The translations under genes were made by a program, and so were the position numbers. Positions 52,948-61,156 of a stretch of 64,000 bases of DNA are shown one piece after another. The first letter of the stretch is position 1; each line of letters starts with the position of its first letter. The notes under the pieces are model-generated. The model did not search any database. It was given only the letters and a program-made list of their open reading frames with translations, and was not told the DNA's origin. Source of the DNA: Allobogoriella alba (GTDB lineage: Bacteria; Actinomycetota; Actinomycetes; Actinomycetales; Actinomycetaceae); NCBI RefSeq assembly GCF_042665525.1, contig NZ_JBHTCQ010000002.1, forward strand, positions 248,001-312,000, read 5' to 3'.

Positions 52948-53853
52948 ATGTCGCACGCAACGGCCGCCGCGGCCGGTCCTCGGACCGTCGACGTGGCGGC
53001 GGCACGGAGCCGAGTCAATCCTTGGCGGATCGTCGGCACGGTGGTGCTCGCCGTCGTCGCGCTCGCGGTGATCGCGTTCCTGGTGACCAACGAGCGCTTC
53101 GAGTGGCACGTCGTCGCCGAGTACCTGTTCCACCCGAGCGTCCTGCTCGGGCTCGTGATGAGCGTGCTGCTCACCGTGATCGGCATGGTGCTCGGCTCGA
53201 TCCTGGGCACCGTGCTGGCGGCCGGGCAGCTGAGCAGCTTCGTCCCGGCCCGGGTCGCATCGATCGTCTTCGTCGGGTTCTTCCGCGGCGTCCCGCCCCT
53301 GGTGCAGCTCATCTTCTGGTTCAACCTGGCCTACCTGCTGCCGCGCATCTCCATCGGCCTGCCCGGCGGCCCGGAGCTGTTCGGCTGGTCCACGAACGAC
53401 CTGATCACGCCGCTCACCGCGGCGATCATCGGGCTGTCGCTGCACGAGGCGGCCTACATGGCGGAGATCATCCGCGCCGGCATCCTCTCGATCGACCAGG
53501 GTCAGCGCGACGCCGCGGCCGCGATGGGCTTCAGCCGGTGGCACACCTTCAGCCGCATCGTCCTCCCGCAGGCCATGCGCGTGATCATCCCGCCCACCGG
53601 CTCGCAGGTCATCGCCCTCCTCAAGGGCACCTCACTGGTGAGCGTCATCGCGATGGGCGACCTGCTGCACTCGGTCCAGGTCATCTACAACCGCACGTAC
53701 GAGGTCGTGCCGATGCTGATCGTGGCCGTCGTCTGGTACCTCGTGGTCGTCACCCTGCTGACCCTGGTGCAGCGACGGGTCGAGCGGCACTTCGGCCGGG
53801 GCACCGAACGGACCGCGCCGGCGCGGCGCGCCAGGCTGGAGGCGGGAGCGTGA
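52948..53853 (+). CDS. amino-acid-type ABC transporter permease (HisM/GlnP)
   Basis: 301 residues. About five helices, with the HisMQ signature VGFFRGVPPLVQLIFWF and LSLHEAAYMAEIIRAGILSIDQGQRDAAAAMGFS. The ATG at 52948 lies 18 nt after the binding protein. Its stop overlaps the GTG of the ATPase (GTGA). As there is one permease gene, it probably forms a homodimer. Confidence 0.93.
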   Translation: MSHATAAAAGPRTVDVAAARSRVNPWRIVGTVVLAVVALAVIAFLVTNERFEWHVVAEYLFHPSVLLGLVMSVLLTVIGMVLGSILGTVLAAGQLSSFVPARVASIVFVGFFRGVPPLVQLIFWFNLAYLLPRISIGLPGGPELFGWSTNDLITPLTAAIIGLSLHEAAYMAEIIRAGILSIDQGQRDAAAAMGFSRWHTFSRIVLPQAMRVIIPPTGSQVIALLKGTSLVSVIAMGDLLHSVQVIYNRTYEVVPMLIVAVVWYLVVVTLLTLVQRRVERHFGRGTERTAPARRARLEAGA

Positions 53854-54665
53854 ACGAGGCACGCACGACGGCGGAGCGCAGCCCGCTGCTCGAGGTCGTC
53901 AACGTCACCAAGCAGTTCGGCGACCTCGCCGCGCTCGACGGCGTGAACCTCGCCGTCCACCCGTCCGAGGTGGTCGCCGTCCTGGGCCCGTCCGGGTCCG
54001 GCAAGTCCACCCTGGTGCGCTGCATCGACCTGCTGGAGTCGATCGACGGCGGCGCCATGTACCTGGACGGAGAGCTGCTCGGCTACGAGGAGCACCGCGG
54101 CCACGTCCGCCCGCTGACGGAGGCGGGACGTGAACGCCAGCGCCGGCGCATGGGCATGGTCTTCCAGCAGTTCAACCTGTTCCCGCACTGGACCGTGCTG
54201 CGGAACATCACCGAGGCACCGGTCAGGGTCCACGGCGTCGCGCCCGCCGCCGCGCGTGAGCGCGCCCTGGAGCTGCTGGAGAAGGTCGGCCTGTCGGACA
54301 AGGCGGATGCCTATCCGCGCCACCTCTCCGGCGGTCAGCAGCAGCGGGTGGCGATCGCGCGGGCGGTGGCGCCCAACCCCAGGATCCTGCTGTTCGACGA
54401 GCCGACCAGCGCCCTCGACCCCGAGCTCGTGGGCGAGGTGCTGCAGACGATCAAGGCGCTCGCCGCCACCGGCATGACGATGGTCGTGGTCACCCACGAG
54501 CTCGACTTCGCCCGGGACGTGGCCGACCGCTGCGTCTTCATGACCGACGGGCACGTGGTCGAGGACCGTCCGGCGGCGGAGTTCTTCTCCGCCCCCCGTT
54601 CGGACCGGCTGCGCGGGTTCCTGGCCCGCTCCTCGGCGTCACCGGCACCCGCGGAGCAGCCGTGA
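53850..54665 (+). CDS. amino-acid-type ABC transporter ATP-binding protein (GlnQ-like)
   Basis: 271 residues. Walker A GPSGSGKST, Q-loop MVFQQFNLFPHWTVLRN, signature LSGGQQQRVAIAR, Walker B ILLFDEPTSALDPE and H-loop VTHE. The start and stop both overlap neighbours as GTGA. It powers the importer with the permease upstream. Confidence 0.95.
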   Translation: MNEARTTAERSPLLEVVNVTKQFGDLAALDGVNLAVHPSEVVAVLGPSGSGKSTLVRCIDLLESIDGGAMYLDGELLGYEEHRGHVRPLTEAGRERQRRRMGMVFQQFNLFPHWTVLRNITEAPVRVHGVAPAAARERALELLEKVGLSDKADAYPRHLSGGQQQRVAIARAVAPNPRILLFDEPTSALDPELVGEVLQTIKALAATGMTMVVVTHELDFARDVADRCVFMTDGHVVEDRPAAEFFSAPRSDRLRGFLARSSASPAPAEQP

Positions 54666-55783
54666 CCCTGATCTACGCGACCGGTGACCTCATCCTCGAG
54701 CGGCCGGATGCGACCGCGCTGCTGCGGGCGGCCGCCCCGGTGCTCGCCGAGGGGGACGTCGTCGTCGGGCATCTGGAGGTGCCCCACACGACGGCGAGCG
54801 AGGTCATGACCACGGACGTCCCGGCGCGTCCGGCGCCGCCGTCGGCGCTGGACGCGGTCGCCGCGGCGGGGTTCGACGTGCTGACCCTCGCCGGCAACCA
54901 CGTCTTCGACCTCGGTCCCGCCGGCATCGCCGACACGAGGCGGCACTGCGCCGAACGCGGCCTGCTCACCACCGGCGCCGGACCCGATCTCGAGGCGGCG
55001 TGGGAGCCGGCCGTCGTCGAGCACGGCGGGCGGCGCGTCGTCGTGCTCAGCGTGAACTGCGTCGGCCCGCGCGAGACCTGGGCGACCGCGACGAAGCCCG
55101 GCGCGGCCCACGTCGAGGTCCTGACGCACTACGAGACGCTCGGCGCGAACCCCGGCGGCCCGCCCCGGATCCACACCGTCGTCGAGCCGGGGTCCCTGGC
55201 GGAGCTGCGCCGCCGCATCGCCGGGCACGCCGCCGCGGACGCCACGATCATTCTCGCCCTGCACAAGGGCCTGGTGCACGTGCCCGCCGAGCTCGCCGCC
55301 TACGAGCACGAGGTGGCCCGCGCCGCCATCGACGCCGGCGCGGCGGCCGTCATCGGGCACCACGCGCACATCCTCAAGGGCGTCGAGGTCTACCGCGGCC
55401 GGCCGATCCTGCACGGCCTCGGCAACTTCGCCACCGTCACCGGCGCGCTCAGCGTGACCGAGGCCGTTCCCGAACGCGCCGCCTGGGCGCGCCGGCGCGC
55501 CGCGCTGTTCGGTTTCGAGCCCGACCCGTCGATGCCCGAGTATCCGTTCCATCCCGAGAGCCGCAACACCGCGATCGCCGCCCTGGAGGTCGGTGACGAC
55601 GGCGCCGTGGCCGCAAGCCTCGTGCCGTGCCGGATCGACGACGACGCCGCCCCGGTGCCGCTCGCCCGTGACGCGGGCGGCGGGCAGGTGGGGGAGTACA
55701 TCCGCCGCATCACCCGCGATGCCGGGCTGCCGAACCGGTTCGCCTGGCGCGGCGACCGACTGACCGTTGAGACCGAACACTGA
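54662..55783 (+). CDS. CapA-family metallophosphatase-like protein
   Basis: 373 residues. The PGA_cap fold motifs are present: YATGDLILERP, LEVPHTT, LAGNHVFDLG and GHHAHILKGVEVYRG. These belong to the calcineurin-like superfamily and supply His/Asp/Asn metal ligands. There is no signal peptide or membrane anchor, unlike CapA/PgsA proper, so it is probably cytoplasmic. It is coupled to the ATPase by GTGA. Its role in an import-plus-CoA operon is unexplained. Hydrolysis of a phosphoester or amide intermediate is one idea. Confidence 0.82.
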   Translation: MTLIYATGDLILERPDATALLRAAAPVLAEGDVVVGHLEVPHTTASEVMTTDVPARPAPPSALDAVAAAGFDVLTLAGNHVFDLGPAGIADTRRHCAERGLLTTGAGPDLEAAWEPAVVEHGGRRVVVLSVNCVGPRETWATATKPGAAHVEVLTHYETLGANPGGPPRIHTVVEPGSLAELRRRIAGHAAADATIILALHKGLVHVPAELAAYEHEVARAAIDAGAAAVIGHHAHILKGVEVYRGRPILHGLGNFATVTGALSVTEAVPERAAWARRRAALFGFEPDPSMPEYPFHPESRNTAIAALEVGDDGAVAASLVPCRIDDDAAPVPLARDAGGGQVGEYIRRITRDAGLPNRFAWRGDRLTVETEH

Positions 55784-55790
55784 GGTGACC

Positions 55791-57026
55791 ATGACCGCTC
55801 CGCTCGAGGGCAAGACCGTGATCGACCTGACGACGGCCCTGGCCGGCCCGTACGCCACGCTGCTGCTGGCCGGGATGGGGGCTCGGGTGATCAAGGTCGA
55901 GAACCCCGAGCGCGGCGGCGACACGTCGCGGAACAACTCGCCCTACCTCAGCTCGGACGGGCTGAGCCTGACTCGCCGGTCACCCGACGACATGTCCGTC
56001 TCGATGATGGCGCGCGGCCGGGGCAAGGAGAGCATCACCCTCAACCTCAAGCACCCCGAGAGCAAGCAGGTGTTCTTCGACTTGGTGCGCGACGCCGACA
56101 TCGTCGTGGAGAACTACAGCGCCGGGGTGACCAGGCGGCTCGGGGTCGACTACCAGGCGGCGCGGCAGGTCAACGAGCGCATCGTGTACACCTCGATCTC
56201 CGGCTTCGGCGCGACCGGTGACGCCGGGGACCGCAAGGCGATGGACACCATCATCCAGGCGCTGAGCGGCGTCATGATGACCGCGGGCGAGCCGGGCGAG
56301 CCGCCGGTGCGGTTCGGGCTCCCGGTGGGGGACCTCGTTGCCCCGCTCTTCGCGGTGATCGGCACCATGGCCGCGGTGCTGCACGCCGAACGCACCGGCG
56401 AGGGCCAGCACGTGGACGTCTCGATGCTCGGGGCGCTCACCTCCCTCGTCGCGTGCGAGCCGTTCGACGCGCTGGAGTCCGTCGGCTTCCCGCTGCGCAC
56501 CGGTGCGCACGTGCCGCGGCTCGCCCCGTTCGGGACCTTCCGCGCCGTGGACGGCTGGTTCGCCCTGTGTGCGCCGACCGACCCGTTCTCCCGGGGGGTG
56601 TTCCGCGCCATGGGCCGTGAGGACCTGCTCGAGTCGCCGGACTTCGCCACCCGCGACGCCCGGGTCGCGAACGCCGACCGGCTGCACGGCCTCATCGCCG
56701 GCTGGGCGGCGGAGCGGGCGCTGGCGGAGGTGCTCGAGGCGCTGGACCGGCACGGTGCGCCGGCGGCGCCGGTGCGGGACACGGCCGAGGCCGTGCGCGA
56801 TGCCTCGGTGCTCAGCCGCGGCGACGTCGTGCCCCTGGTGCACCCGCGGTTCGGCCACCACGACGGCTTGTACGGCAGCGGCCTGCCGGTCGTGTTCTCG
56901 CGCAGCACCGTCGACCTGACCCGTCCCGCGCCGGGCCTCGGGGAGCACACCGAGACCGTCCTGCGCGAGCAGCTCGGCTACGACCCCGACCACATCGACC
57001 GGTTGCGCAGCGCCGGGGTGCTCTGA
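55791..57026 (+). CDS. CaiB/BaiF-family CoA-transferase (class III)
   Basis: 411 residues. Class III signatures are present: LTTALAGPYATLLLAGMGARVIKVENP, GKESITLNLKHPES, and KAMDTIIQALSGVM where the Asp is the catalytic nucleophile. It moves CoA between carboxylic acids. The ATG at 55791 follows TGAGGTG. It precedes two 2-hydroxyacyl-CoA-dehydratase-like genes by 1 nt, so it probably makes their CoA-ester substrate. Confidence 0.92.
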   Translation: MTAPLEGKTVIDLTTALAGPYATLLLAGMGARVIKVENPERGGDTSRNNSPYLSSDGLSLTRRSPDDMSVSMMARGRGKESITLNLKHPESKQVFFDLVRDADIVVENYSAGVTRRLGVDYQAARQVNERIVYTSISGFGATGDAGDRKAMDTIIQALSGVMMTAGEPGEPPVRFGLPVGDLVAPLFAVIGTMAAVLHAERTGEGQHVDVSMLGALTSLVACEPFDALESVGFPLRTGAHVPRLAPFGTFRAVDGWFALCAPTDPFSRGVFRAMGREDLLESPDFATRDARVANADRLHGLIAGWAAERALAEVLEALDRHGAPAAPVRDTAEAVRDASVLSRGDVVPLVHPRFGHHDGLYGSGLPVVFSRSTVDLTRPAPGLGEHTETVLREQLGYDPDHIDRLRSAGVL

Positions 57027-57027
57027 G

Positions 57028-58137
57028 GTGGGCCGGCCGGCGCAGCGGCTCGGCGTCGTCGGGAACGACGTCCCGCGTCCGGTCGTGCTCGCGCACGGTG
57101 CGGTCCCGGTGCGGCTGTCCGGAGCCTGGTCGGGGCCGGTCTCGGCGCGGGCGGCGGCCCTGCTCGGCGCCGTCGACGCCGCGGCCGCGCGGCTGCTGGA
57201 CGGCCTGCTGGAGGGGCCGAAAGACGGCCGGCTGGAGGGTCTCGCGGGACTCGTGGTGTGCCACGACTCCGCGGCCCACCTGCGACTGTTCTACGTCCTG
57301 CGCGTCCTGGCCGACCGGGGGGACCTGCCCGTCCCGGTGCATCTGCTGGACGCCCCGCGGTGCGACGACCCGGTGACCGGCCGCCCCGACCCCGAGGGCC
57401 CTCGCGTACGGTTCGTCGAGCGGAGCTACCACCGGCTCGCCGAGTTCTGCGCGGGCCTCACCGGGCGGCGGCCGACCAGCCACGACCTGGCGGAGGCGTG
57501 GCGTTCGGACGAGCAGGTCGGCACCGCGCTGGCCCGCCTGCGCGACCGGCGGGCCGGGCAGCACGTCACGGGGACCGCCGCGCTCGGCGCGTACCGCGCC
57601 GCCGCCACGCTGCCACCGACCGACGCCCTCGCGGCCATCGCCGGGGAGGTAGGCGACGACGACGCTGTGCCGATCGTGGTCACCGGCAGCAACCACCCCG
57701 ACGCGAGCGTGTACGCGGAGATCGAGCGGCACGGGGCCTGCGTCGTCGCCGAGGACCACGACACCGGGGACGCGACGTGGATCGACGCGGCCGACGAGGG
57801 GGGCTGCGATGGCGACGGCGACTTGGACGCCCTGATCGGTGCGCTGGCCCGCAGGCACGCGCGGCGGCCGCCGGCCGCCAGCCGGTCCCGGTCGTCGGTG
57901 CGCGCGGAGCATCTTCTCGCCACGGTGCGCCGGACCGGAGCGCGCGGGGTGCTGTGCCTCGCGCGCGCCCATGACGACGCACCGGCGTGGGATGCCCCGG
58001 TCCAGGACGCCGCCCTGCGGCGAGTGGGTATCCCGTTCGTCGCGCGCACCCGGATCGGCGACGACCCGCTCGCGGTGGCCGCCGCGGCCACGGACGAGCT
58101 CGTCGCGGCGGCCACGGCAAGGGAGGCAGGCCGATGA
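57028..58137 (+). CDS. 2-hydroxyacyl-CoA dehydratase-like subunit, Fe-S cysteines not conserved
   Basis: 369 residues resembling the HgdB/BcrC-type (PF06050) subunit: a Rossmann-like half with LVVCHDSAAHLRLFYVLRVL and a second with GACVVAEDHDTGDATW and RRVGIPFVARTRIGDD. In functional dehydratases three Cys near these places bind a [4Fe-4S] cluster. Here Cys78 is offset, and the later positions read Asp/His (DHDTG, RAHDDAP). It may be a divergent, cluster-free member. The GTG at 57028 is 1 nt after the CoA-transferase. Confidence 0.65.
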   Translation: MGRPAQRLGVVGNDVPRPVVLAHGAVPVRLSGAWSGPVSARAAALLGAVDAAAARLLDGLLEGPKDGRLEGLAGLVVCHDSAAHLRLFYVLRVLADRGDLPVPVHLLDAPRCDDPVTGRPDPEGPRVRFVERSYHRLAEFCAGLTGRRPTSHDLAEAWRSDEQVGTALARLRDRRAGQHVTGTAALGAYRAAATLPPTDALAAIAGEVGDDDAVPIVVTGSNHPDASVYAEIERHGACVVAEDHDTGDATWIDAADEGGCDGDGDLDALIGALARRHARRPPAASRSRSSVRAEHLLATVRRTGARGVLCLARAHDDAPAWDAPVQDAALRRVGIPFVARTRIGDDPLAVAAAATDELVAAATAREAGR

Positions 58138-59384
58138 CCGCCGACCGGCTCCACGCGGCCACCGCGGCGATCCGCCACCAGAAGCAGTGGTTCGCCGAGA
58201 CGGCGCGGCGCGCGCGAGCGGGCGAGCCGCTGGCCCTCGTCAGCGCCGACGTGCCGCACGAGATCTTCCGCGCCCTCGACATCCCCTACGTGGTCAGCCA
58301 GTGGTGGGCCTCCATCATCGCCGCCAAGCGGGCCGGCCCGGCGAGCATGGCGCGCGTCGCCGCCCGCGGGCTGCCGGACTTCAGCCAGCAGTACGACGCC
58401 ATGCCGCTGGGCGCCCAGGACCTGCCGGAGCAGGACCAGCCGTGGGGCGGGCTCCCCGCGCCGACGTTCGCCGTCGCCGAGAAGAGTGGTGACGTGACGC
58501 AGAAGATCTTCGAGCAGTGGGGCGAACGCCCCGGGACGCGGGCGTTCCTGCTGTCCCGCACGGGTGCCGACCCCGCGCCGTCGCGCTGGTGGGACCTCGT
58601 GCCGCACGCGTGGGAGGAGGTCTTCGGCCCGGACCGGATCGACCTGCTCCAGGACGAGATCAAGGAGCTCATCGCCTGGCTCGAGCACGGCACGGGCCGC
58701 CGGCTGGAGAGGGACCGACTGGCCGAGGTCATGGCGCGCGGCAACGAGCAGGCCGAGTGGAACCGCCGCACCCGCGACCTCATCGCCGCCGCGCGGCCCA
58801 CCCCGGTGCTCGTGAACGACACCATGCCCGCGGTCATGGTGCCGCAGTGGCACCGCGGCTCGGCCTGGGCCGTGGCCGCCGCCCGGTCGCTGCACGAGGA
58901 GATCGCCGCCCGGATCGACCGCGGTGCCGCGGTCTGCGCCGAGGAGCGGCGCCGGCTGATGTGGATCGGCCGCGGCCTGTGGGGCGACCTCGACACCTAC
59001 CGCCGCTTCCACGAGGAGTTCGGCGCCGTGTTCGTGTGGTCGATGTACCTCGCCATCGCCGCGGACGGCTACCCGCGGTACGGCGAGGACCCGGTGCGGG
59101 CGCTCGCGGCCCGCTTCGTCGGCCTCACCGACCTGCTCTACGTGCCGCCGTTCTCCAGCGAGTGGTACGTGCACCAGGCCCGCACCCACGGGATCGACGG
59201 CGTGGTGCACCTGGTCGCGGACGACACTCCCGGTGGCACCCTCATCACCGAGGCGCTCGAGGTCGACGGGGTCCCGGTGCTGGAGATCCGCGCCAGCAAC
59301 GCCGACTCGCGCTCGACCGGTGCCGCGCGGATCCCCGAGCGGATCGCCACGTTCCTGCGCGATCGGGTCCCGGCCCGGGCATGA
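58134..59384 (+). CDS. 2-hydroxyacyl-CoA dehydratase-like partner subunit, nearly Cys-free
   Basis: 416 residues. The N-terminal pattern EPLALVSADVPHEIFRALDIPYVV is typical of PF06050 alpha-type subunits (HgdA/BcrB/BzdN). The C-terminal repeat is GIDGVVHLVADDTPGG then DGVPVLEIRASNAD. Only one Cys (in AAVCAEER) is seen in the whole chain, so a [4Fe-4S] cluster held by three Cys is excluded. It is ATGA-coupled to the previous subunit. No HgdC-type activator ATPase is present in the operon. An oxygen-tolerant non-dehydratase lyase or a binding role is possible. Confidence 0.7.
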   Translation: MTADRLHAATAAIRHQKQWFAETARRARAGEPLALVSADVPHEIFRALDIPYVVSQWWASIIAAKRAGPASMARVAARGLPDFSQQYDAMPLGAQDLPEQDQPWGGLPAPTFAVAEKSGDVTQKIFEQWGERPGTRAFLLSRTGADPAPSRWWDLVPHAWEEVFGPDRIDLLQDEIKELIAWLEHGTGRRLERDRLAEVMARGNEQAEWNRRTRDLIAAARPTPVLVNDTMPAVMVPQWHRGSAWAVAAARSLHEEIAARIDRGAAVCAEERRRLMWIGRGLWGDLDTYRRFHEEFGAVFVWSMYLAIAADGYPRYGEDPVRALAARFVGLTDLLYVPPFSSEWYVHQARTHGIDGVVHLVADDTPGGTLITEALEVDGVPVLEIRASNADSRSTGAARIPERIATFLRDRVPARA

Positions 59385-60571
59385 GGGCGGGGTCCGGGGG
59401 AGTGCTGGCCGCGTTCGGCCGGGGCAACTTCTCGGTCTACTTCGCCGGTCAGGTCGCCACCAACACCGGCTCGTGGTTCCAGAACCTGGCGCTGTCCCTC
59501 GTGGTCCTGGAGGTGACCGGCAGCGCGGCGGCGCTCAGCGGCGTCACGGTCGCCCAGTTCACCCCGATCCTGCTGCTCAGCATCCCGGCCGGCCGCCTCG
59601 CGGACCGCATCGCGCCGCGGACCATCCTGCTGGTGGCCGCGGGTGCCTCGGCAGCGATCGTCGGGGCGCTCGCCGTCGTCGTCGCCGGGGAGTCGCCGTC
59701 GGTGTGGCTGCTGTACACGCTCGTCGCCGCGCTCGGGTCCGTGCACGCGTTCGAGCGGGTCGCCGCGCAGGCGATCATCGTCGAGCTGACCGGCCCCGCG
59801 CTGCTCTCGAGGGCCGTCTCGATCAGCACCATCTCCCAGGCCGCGGCCCGCTCCATCGGGCCGGGGCTCGCCGGGGTGGCGTTCGAGAGCCTCGGGCCGG
59901 CGAGCTGCATGCTGCTCAACGCCGCCTCGTTCGTCCTCGTCCTGCTGTCCCTGCTGGCCATCCGCCCGTCCGGCCTGTACCCCCGTCCGGTCCAGCGCGA
60001 GGACGCCGCGGTGCGAATCGGCGACCTCCTGCGCGAGCGGCGGATCGCCACGTTGCTGGTGGTGAACGTGGTCGTCGCGCTGCTCGCGACGAACCTCATG
60101 CTGGTGCTGACCGCCACGGTCACCCTGACCTTCGCGGGCAGCGCGAGCGCGGTCGGCGCGATCCACGCGCTCAACGCCGTCGGCGGTGTGGTCGGCGGGC
60201 TGCTCGCCGCGGCACGCCCGACGGTCTCGGTGCGCACGCTCGCCGGTGGCGCGGCCCTGTACGGGATGGGGCTGCTCCTCAGTGCCGCCGCGCCCACGCT
60301 GACGCTGCTGCTGTGGTTCGGGCCGGTCCTCGGCCTCGGGTTCGGCTACTACCTCGGGGTGCTCCACGCGGCGGCGCAGGTCTCGGCGCCGCCGCGGGCG
60401 CTCGGCCGGGTGATGTCGCTGGTGACCCTCGGCAACTACGGCATGGCCCCGTTCGGGGCACTGCTCATGGGTGCGGTCATCGACGCCACCTCCGGGCGAG
60501 TGTCGCTCGCCGTCGGGTGCGCGGCGGCGTTCGGCGTCGCGGCGTTCGTGCTGGCGCGACACCGCGGCTGA
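59381..60571 (+). CDS. MFS transporter, MFS_3/EntS-like
   Basis: 396 residues with about 12 helices. The loop motif GRLADRIAPRTILL lies between helices 2 and 3, and a middle loop around residues 200-215. The closest family is the enterobactin-exporter-like group. Its ATG overlaps the previous stop. As the last gene of the operon it may export a product or a toxic intermediate. It runs convergently into the MarR gene 5 nt away. Confidence 0.9.
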   Translation: MRAGSGGVLAAFGRGNFSVYFAGQVATNTGSWFQNLALSLVVLEVTGSAAALSGVTVAQFTPILLLSIPAGRLADRIAPRTILLVAAGASAAIVGALAVVVAGESPSVWLLYTLVAALGSVHAFERVAAQAIIVELTGPALLSRAVSISTISQAAARSIGPGLAGVAFESLGPASCMLLNAASFVLVLLSLLAIRPSGLYPRPVQREDAAVRIGDLLRERRIATLLVVNVVVALLATNLMLVLTATVTLTFAGSASAVGAIHALNAVGGVVGGLLAAARPTVSVRTLAGGAALYGMGLLLSAAAPTLTLLLWFGPVLGLGFGYYLGVLHAAAQVSAPPRALGRVMSLVTLGNYGMAPFGALLMGAVIDATSGRVSLAVGCAAAFGVAAFVLARHRG

Positions 60572-60575
60572 ATGC

Positions 60576-61112
60576 TCAGCTCCGGCGTGCCGGGCGCCCA
60601 CGGGCGGGCCGGCGCCGTCGCGCCACGGCGGCCGCCTCCGCCTCGGCGTCGCCGAAGTAGCCGCCGGCCAGCACGTCGGCCGTGTGCGTGAGGATCTCGG
60701 TCAGGGAGTCGCCGGGCGCGGTGCCGAGCCGGCGCTGCAGCTCGTCCTCGACGGCGACCAGCTCCTGGGTGCACCGGTCCAGGACGGCCCAGCCGGCCTC
60801 GGTGAGCCGGGCGAGCCGGACCCGCCGGTTGGTCGGGTGGTCGCGGTACTCGACCAGGCCCTGCGCGATGAGCTCGGTCAGGACGATGTGGGCGGCCTGG
60901 GAGCTGACGAACGTGCGCCGGGCGAGCTGGGCGTTCGACAGCGGCACGCCCTCACCCAGCACCTGGATCATGAGGAGCTGGGCGAGCGTCACCCCGTTGG
61001 CCAGGGCGGTGTTCTCCGCCGCCCTGTTGAACGCGCGCGCGAGCCGGTTGGCGGTGTAGTTCAGCCGCGCGGGTGCGGGGGAGCCCCGCGGGTCGCGTTC
61101 GAGGTCGGCCAT
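60576..61112 (-). CDS. MarR-family transcriptional regulator
   Basis: 178 residues. A winged helix (LSNAQLARRTFVSSQAAHIVLTELIAQGLVEYRDHPTNRRVRLARLTEAG) includes the beta-wing DHPTNRR. A long acidic/Arg-rich tail follows. The ATG at 61112 lies 7 nt after a TAGGGT box, so it is probably leaderless. It is placed 44 nt after the secreted hydrolase gene on the same strand. TATCAAG-N3-CTTGATA dyads over nearby promoters are its probable operators. Confidence 0.9.
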   Translation of the reverse strand: MADLERDPRGSPAPARLNYTANRLARAFNRAAENTALANGVTLAQLLMIQVLGEGVPLSNAQLARRTFVSSQAAHIVLTELIAQGLVEYRDHPTNRRVRLARLTEAGWAVLDRCTQELVAVEDELQRRLGTAPGDSLTEILTHTADVLAGGYFGDAEAEAAAVARRRRPARGRPARRS

Positions 61113-61119
61113 TCCTGAG

Positions 61120-61125
61120 ACCCTA
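61120..61125 (-). promoter_or_regulatory. leaderless promoter -10 box of the MarR gene
   Basis: TAGGGT on the minus strand ends 7 nt before the ATG at 61112. Confidence 0.5.
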
Positions 61126-61156
61126 GCGGCCGGGCCAGTGCCGGGACGGGGCGGCA

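Noticed and set aside
54662..55783. Poly-gamma-glutamate capsule gene
   Set aside because: The CapA fold is recognisable, but there is no signal peptide or membrane anchor and no PgsB/PgsC partner.
59138..60601. 487-codon minus-strand frame opposite the MFS gene
   Set aside because: Low-complexity Arg/Glu/Asp-rich translation, while the plus-strand gene has 12 helices and coupled starts.
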